From NCBI RefSeq assembly GCF_024213375.1, contig NZ_JANAVJ010000001.1, positions 248,001-312,000 of the forward strand: DNA of 64,000 nt, given 5' to 3'. Positions 62,663-64,000 of this stretch are shown one piece after another. This DNA is from Paenibacillus sp. MZ04-78.2. GTDB lineage: Bacteria; Bacillota; Bacilli; Paenibacillales; NBRC-103111. Position numbers and translations under genes: made by a program. Below the pieces are notes generated by a model, which saw nothing but the letters and a program-made list of their open reading frames with translations, was not told where the DNA came from and ran no database searches. The stretch's first letter is position 1. Each line of letters starts with the position of its first letter.

Positions 62663-63102
62663 ATCGCGTCGAACACTTGCATGTCCAGCTTCTCAGCGGC
62701 ACGCTTGTCGTACGTTTTTTCATATTCAGGCGCAACGGAAATGCGCGCTCCGTAGAACATCGCATCGCGCACCGAAGCAATGTCAATATCATAGCAAGCC
62801 AGCTTGAACGGAACCCCGTCAAGAGCTTCGGTAACCTGACGCGCGCTTCCGTAAATCACGAAGACGGAGCCGGCACCGATCACCGTCAAATTCACATGCG
62901 CATGCTGCTTGATGTTTGTCAAAATGCGCGAACGCTGGTCGACGGCAAAACGAACCGTCGTCCGGTCTTTAGCGAATAGCCACGAAATGGCGCTTGTCGC
63001 AGGCGAACCGGTTTCATGATCGATCGTGCTCAAGAGAGCAAACGAATCCTTTTGGAGTAGATCGAAGAGCTGTTCCGACAAGGCAGTGATCGTTTCGGCC
63101 AT
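62650..63102 (-). CDS. ylaL: Pyridoxamine 5'-phosphate oxidase-family protein (YlaL-like)
   Basis: A flavin-type split barrel of 150 residues: KDSFALLSTIDHETGSPATS near residue 15, then TTVRFAVDQRSRILTNIKQH and AHVNLTVIGAGSVFVIYGSA. This is the pattern of FMN- or heme-binding PNPOx-like proteins of unknown substrate. The position after ylaJ and ylaK suggests YlaL of Bacillus; the match by sequence is not checked. The ATG has AGGAGGGGAACCT upstream. It ends inside the shared terminator. Confidence 0.7.
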   Translation of the reverse strand: MAETITALSEQLFDLLQKDSFALLSTIDHETGSPATSAISWLFAKDRTTVRFAVDQRSRILTNIKQHAHVNLTVIGAGSVFVIYGSARQVTEALDGVPFKLACYDIDIASVRDAMFYGARISVAPEYEKTYDKRAAEKLDMQVFDAMQKA

Positions 63103-63235
63103 AGGTTCCCCTCCTGTAAAGGTTTGTCTCCGAATCTAAGACCATTATAGCATACGGGTTAGGTGCCAGCTACCAGCAGTTATCACGGACACTCCCTTCG
63201 GACAATGATATTTTATTGTATCTCGCCGTCCGGGG

Positions 63236-63526
63236 TTATATGTCAATCATTGTATTATTGTATTTCGGATTCGAGTTAATGTCCGTTAAAAGCTGCTCGG
63301 CGAGCTCGCGGTCGAACCTTTTCGTATGGCGGACGCCTCCGGCCTCTTCGTACTCCACGGTATAGGTCCCTTCGTCGGCCATACGGACGAACCGTTCGAG
63401 ATGATGGTCCTCCCGCAGGATTGTTTCAAAAAAATCTCTCGTTTCCGATGCTGCTAGGTCGTCCGGCCGGGCCTCCGCCACAATGCTGATTTGCAGCCAA
63501 TTGAACACCGCATCCTGTAAATTCAC
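63236..63526 (-). CDS. Uncharacterised small protein
   Basis: I do not recognise this 96-residue protein. It is acidic and soluble, opening with NLQDAVFNWLQISIVAEARP and containing RFDRELAEQLLTDINSNPKY at the end. Translation starts at GTG with AGGACTGAGAG upstream, which lies in the end of the preceding gene, six bases away, so both are one operon. No motif suggests a function. Confidence 0.62.
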   Translation of the reverse strand: MNLQDAVFNWLQISIVAEARPDDLAASETRDFFETILREDHHLERFVRMADEGTYTVEYEEAGGVRHTKRFDRELAEQLLTDINSNPKYNNTMIDI

Positions 63527-63532
63527 AAGCTC

Positions 63533-63997
63533 TCAGTCCTCTCTCAGCAAAATCACTTGACGGCCGTCTGCCGTCCATGTCCGCATGGCATTCAGCCATC
63601 GCTCCGCCTCCGGTTCGGCCTCGGCTTGCCGGAGCAGCGCCGCCGCTTCCCGTGCCGTCAGCATCCGGTTCAAATACGCTTCGGCACAATGGGACAGCCG
63701 CCACCCCGGCGGCGCATCCGCAACAGCCATGGTCTCCGAAGGCTCGGCTGCGGTGGACAATCGAATATCGCCGGATTGCGCGAGTGCAAACGGGAGCTCC
63801 TCCGTACCGCAGACCTCTCCCGACTCGTCCTCCGGCAGTAAATGCGCTTTGAACATCATCAGCAGCCGCGGGTGAATTCGTCCCATCGTTTCCAGAAAAC
63901 GCATCCTGAGGTCCTCAGGCTCAAGCCGAAGCCTTTCTGCGCCAAGTAGAGCCGTTTCCCCGTCCCACGATAAGGGGACTAACCAGAAGTCCGACAT
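63533..63997 (-). CDS. Uncharacterised protein, possibly extended beyond the window
   Basis: This 154-residue protein is acidic and soluble, with LVPLSWDGETALLGAERLRL at the start and a helical C-terminal part (MLTAREAAALLRQAEAEPEA). I see no known domain. The ATG is only three bases from the window edge, so no ribosome binding site can be judged and the real start may be outside. It is followed closely by the small gene above. Confidence 0.55.
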   Translation of the reverse strand: MSDFWLVPLSWDGETALLGAERLRLEPEDLRMRFLETMGRIHPRLLMMFKAHLLPEDESGEVCGTEELPFALAQSGDIRLSTAAEPSETMAVADAPPGWRLSHCAEAYLNRMLTAREAAALLRQAEAEPEAERWLNAMRTWTADGRQVILLRED

Positions 63998-64000
63998 CAG

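Overview
The window looks like a chromosomal segment of an endospore-forming, Gram-positive bacterium of the Paenibacillaceae type (Paenibacillus or a close relative). The evidence is the sporulation genes (spoIIGA, sigE, sigG, spoVD, spoVE, rsfA, a YhcN/YlaJ lipoprotein), purine-rich AGGAGG ribosome binding sites with frequent TTG and GTG starts, T-box and PyrR control, a meso-diaminopimelate type MurE, BshC (bacillithiol), and a gene order that follows the Bacillus division/cell-wall (dcw) region with Paenibacillus-like differences. The assignment is from gene content only; no search was run.

Layout, left to right: (1) 1-7130, minus strand: pyrimidine operon pyrR-pyrB-pyrC-carA-carB (carB cut by the window edge), with one promoter and one PyrR attenuator upstream of pyrR. 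(2) 7.3-10.5 kb: dapH and dapL on plus and a PatA-like aminotransferase on minus, together the acetylated diaminopimelate/lysine branch. (3) 10.5-16.4 kb: rluD-type pseudouridine synthase, lspA, an inverted TraR/DksA-like gene, a DUF5665 gene and ileS with a T-box leader. (4) 16.4-44.4 kb, all minus: a nearly continuous dcw cluster, read in transcription order as mraZ, rsmH, ftsL, pbpB, spoVD, murE, murF, mraY, murD, spoVE, murG, murB, murA, divIB, ftsA, ftsZ, spoIIGA, sigE, sigG, ylmC, ylmD, ylmE, sepF, ylmG, ylmH, divIVA. It makes peptidoglycan precursors, the divisome, and the first mother-cell and late forespore sigma factors. (5) 44.5-56 kb, minus: ahcY and bshC, an oligopeptide ABC transporter (oppABCDF), a very short ComFB-like gene, a DUF3397 membrane protein, a panE-like reductase and rsfA. 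The opp operon and ahcY interrupt what in Bacillus is a tight rsfA-like/panE/bshC/mraZ order. (6) 56.2-64 kb: a DUF2626 protein, a MidA-type methyltransferase, an unknown lipoprotein, a secreted coiled-coil protein, an unknown 180-residue protein, and a ylaJ-ylaK-ylaL-like group followed by two unrecognised small genes.

Most of the window is well-conserved core genome. The less ordinary items are a 295 bp nested foldback between ftsZ and the spoIIGA promoter, a GC-rich foldback-rich gap inside the pyr operon, a four-repeat MraZ box, a spoIIG promoter with a 21 bp spacer, a 45 bp palindrome just downstream of the oppA promoter, charged disordered tails on all three of FtsL, DivIB and PbpB, and a PcsB/CwlO-like coiled-coil exoprotein without a hydrolase domain. 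I saw no CRISPR array, tRNA, rRNA, insertion sequence, prophage or defence system.
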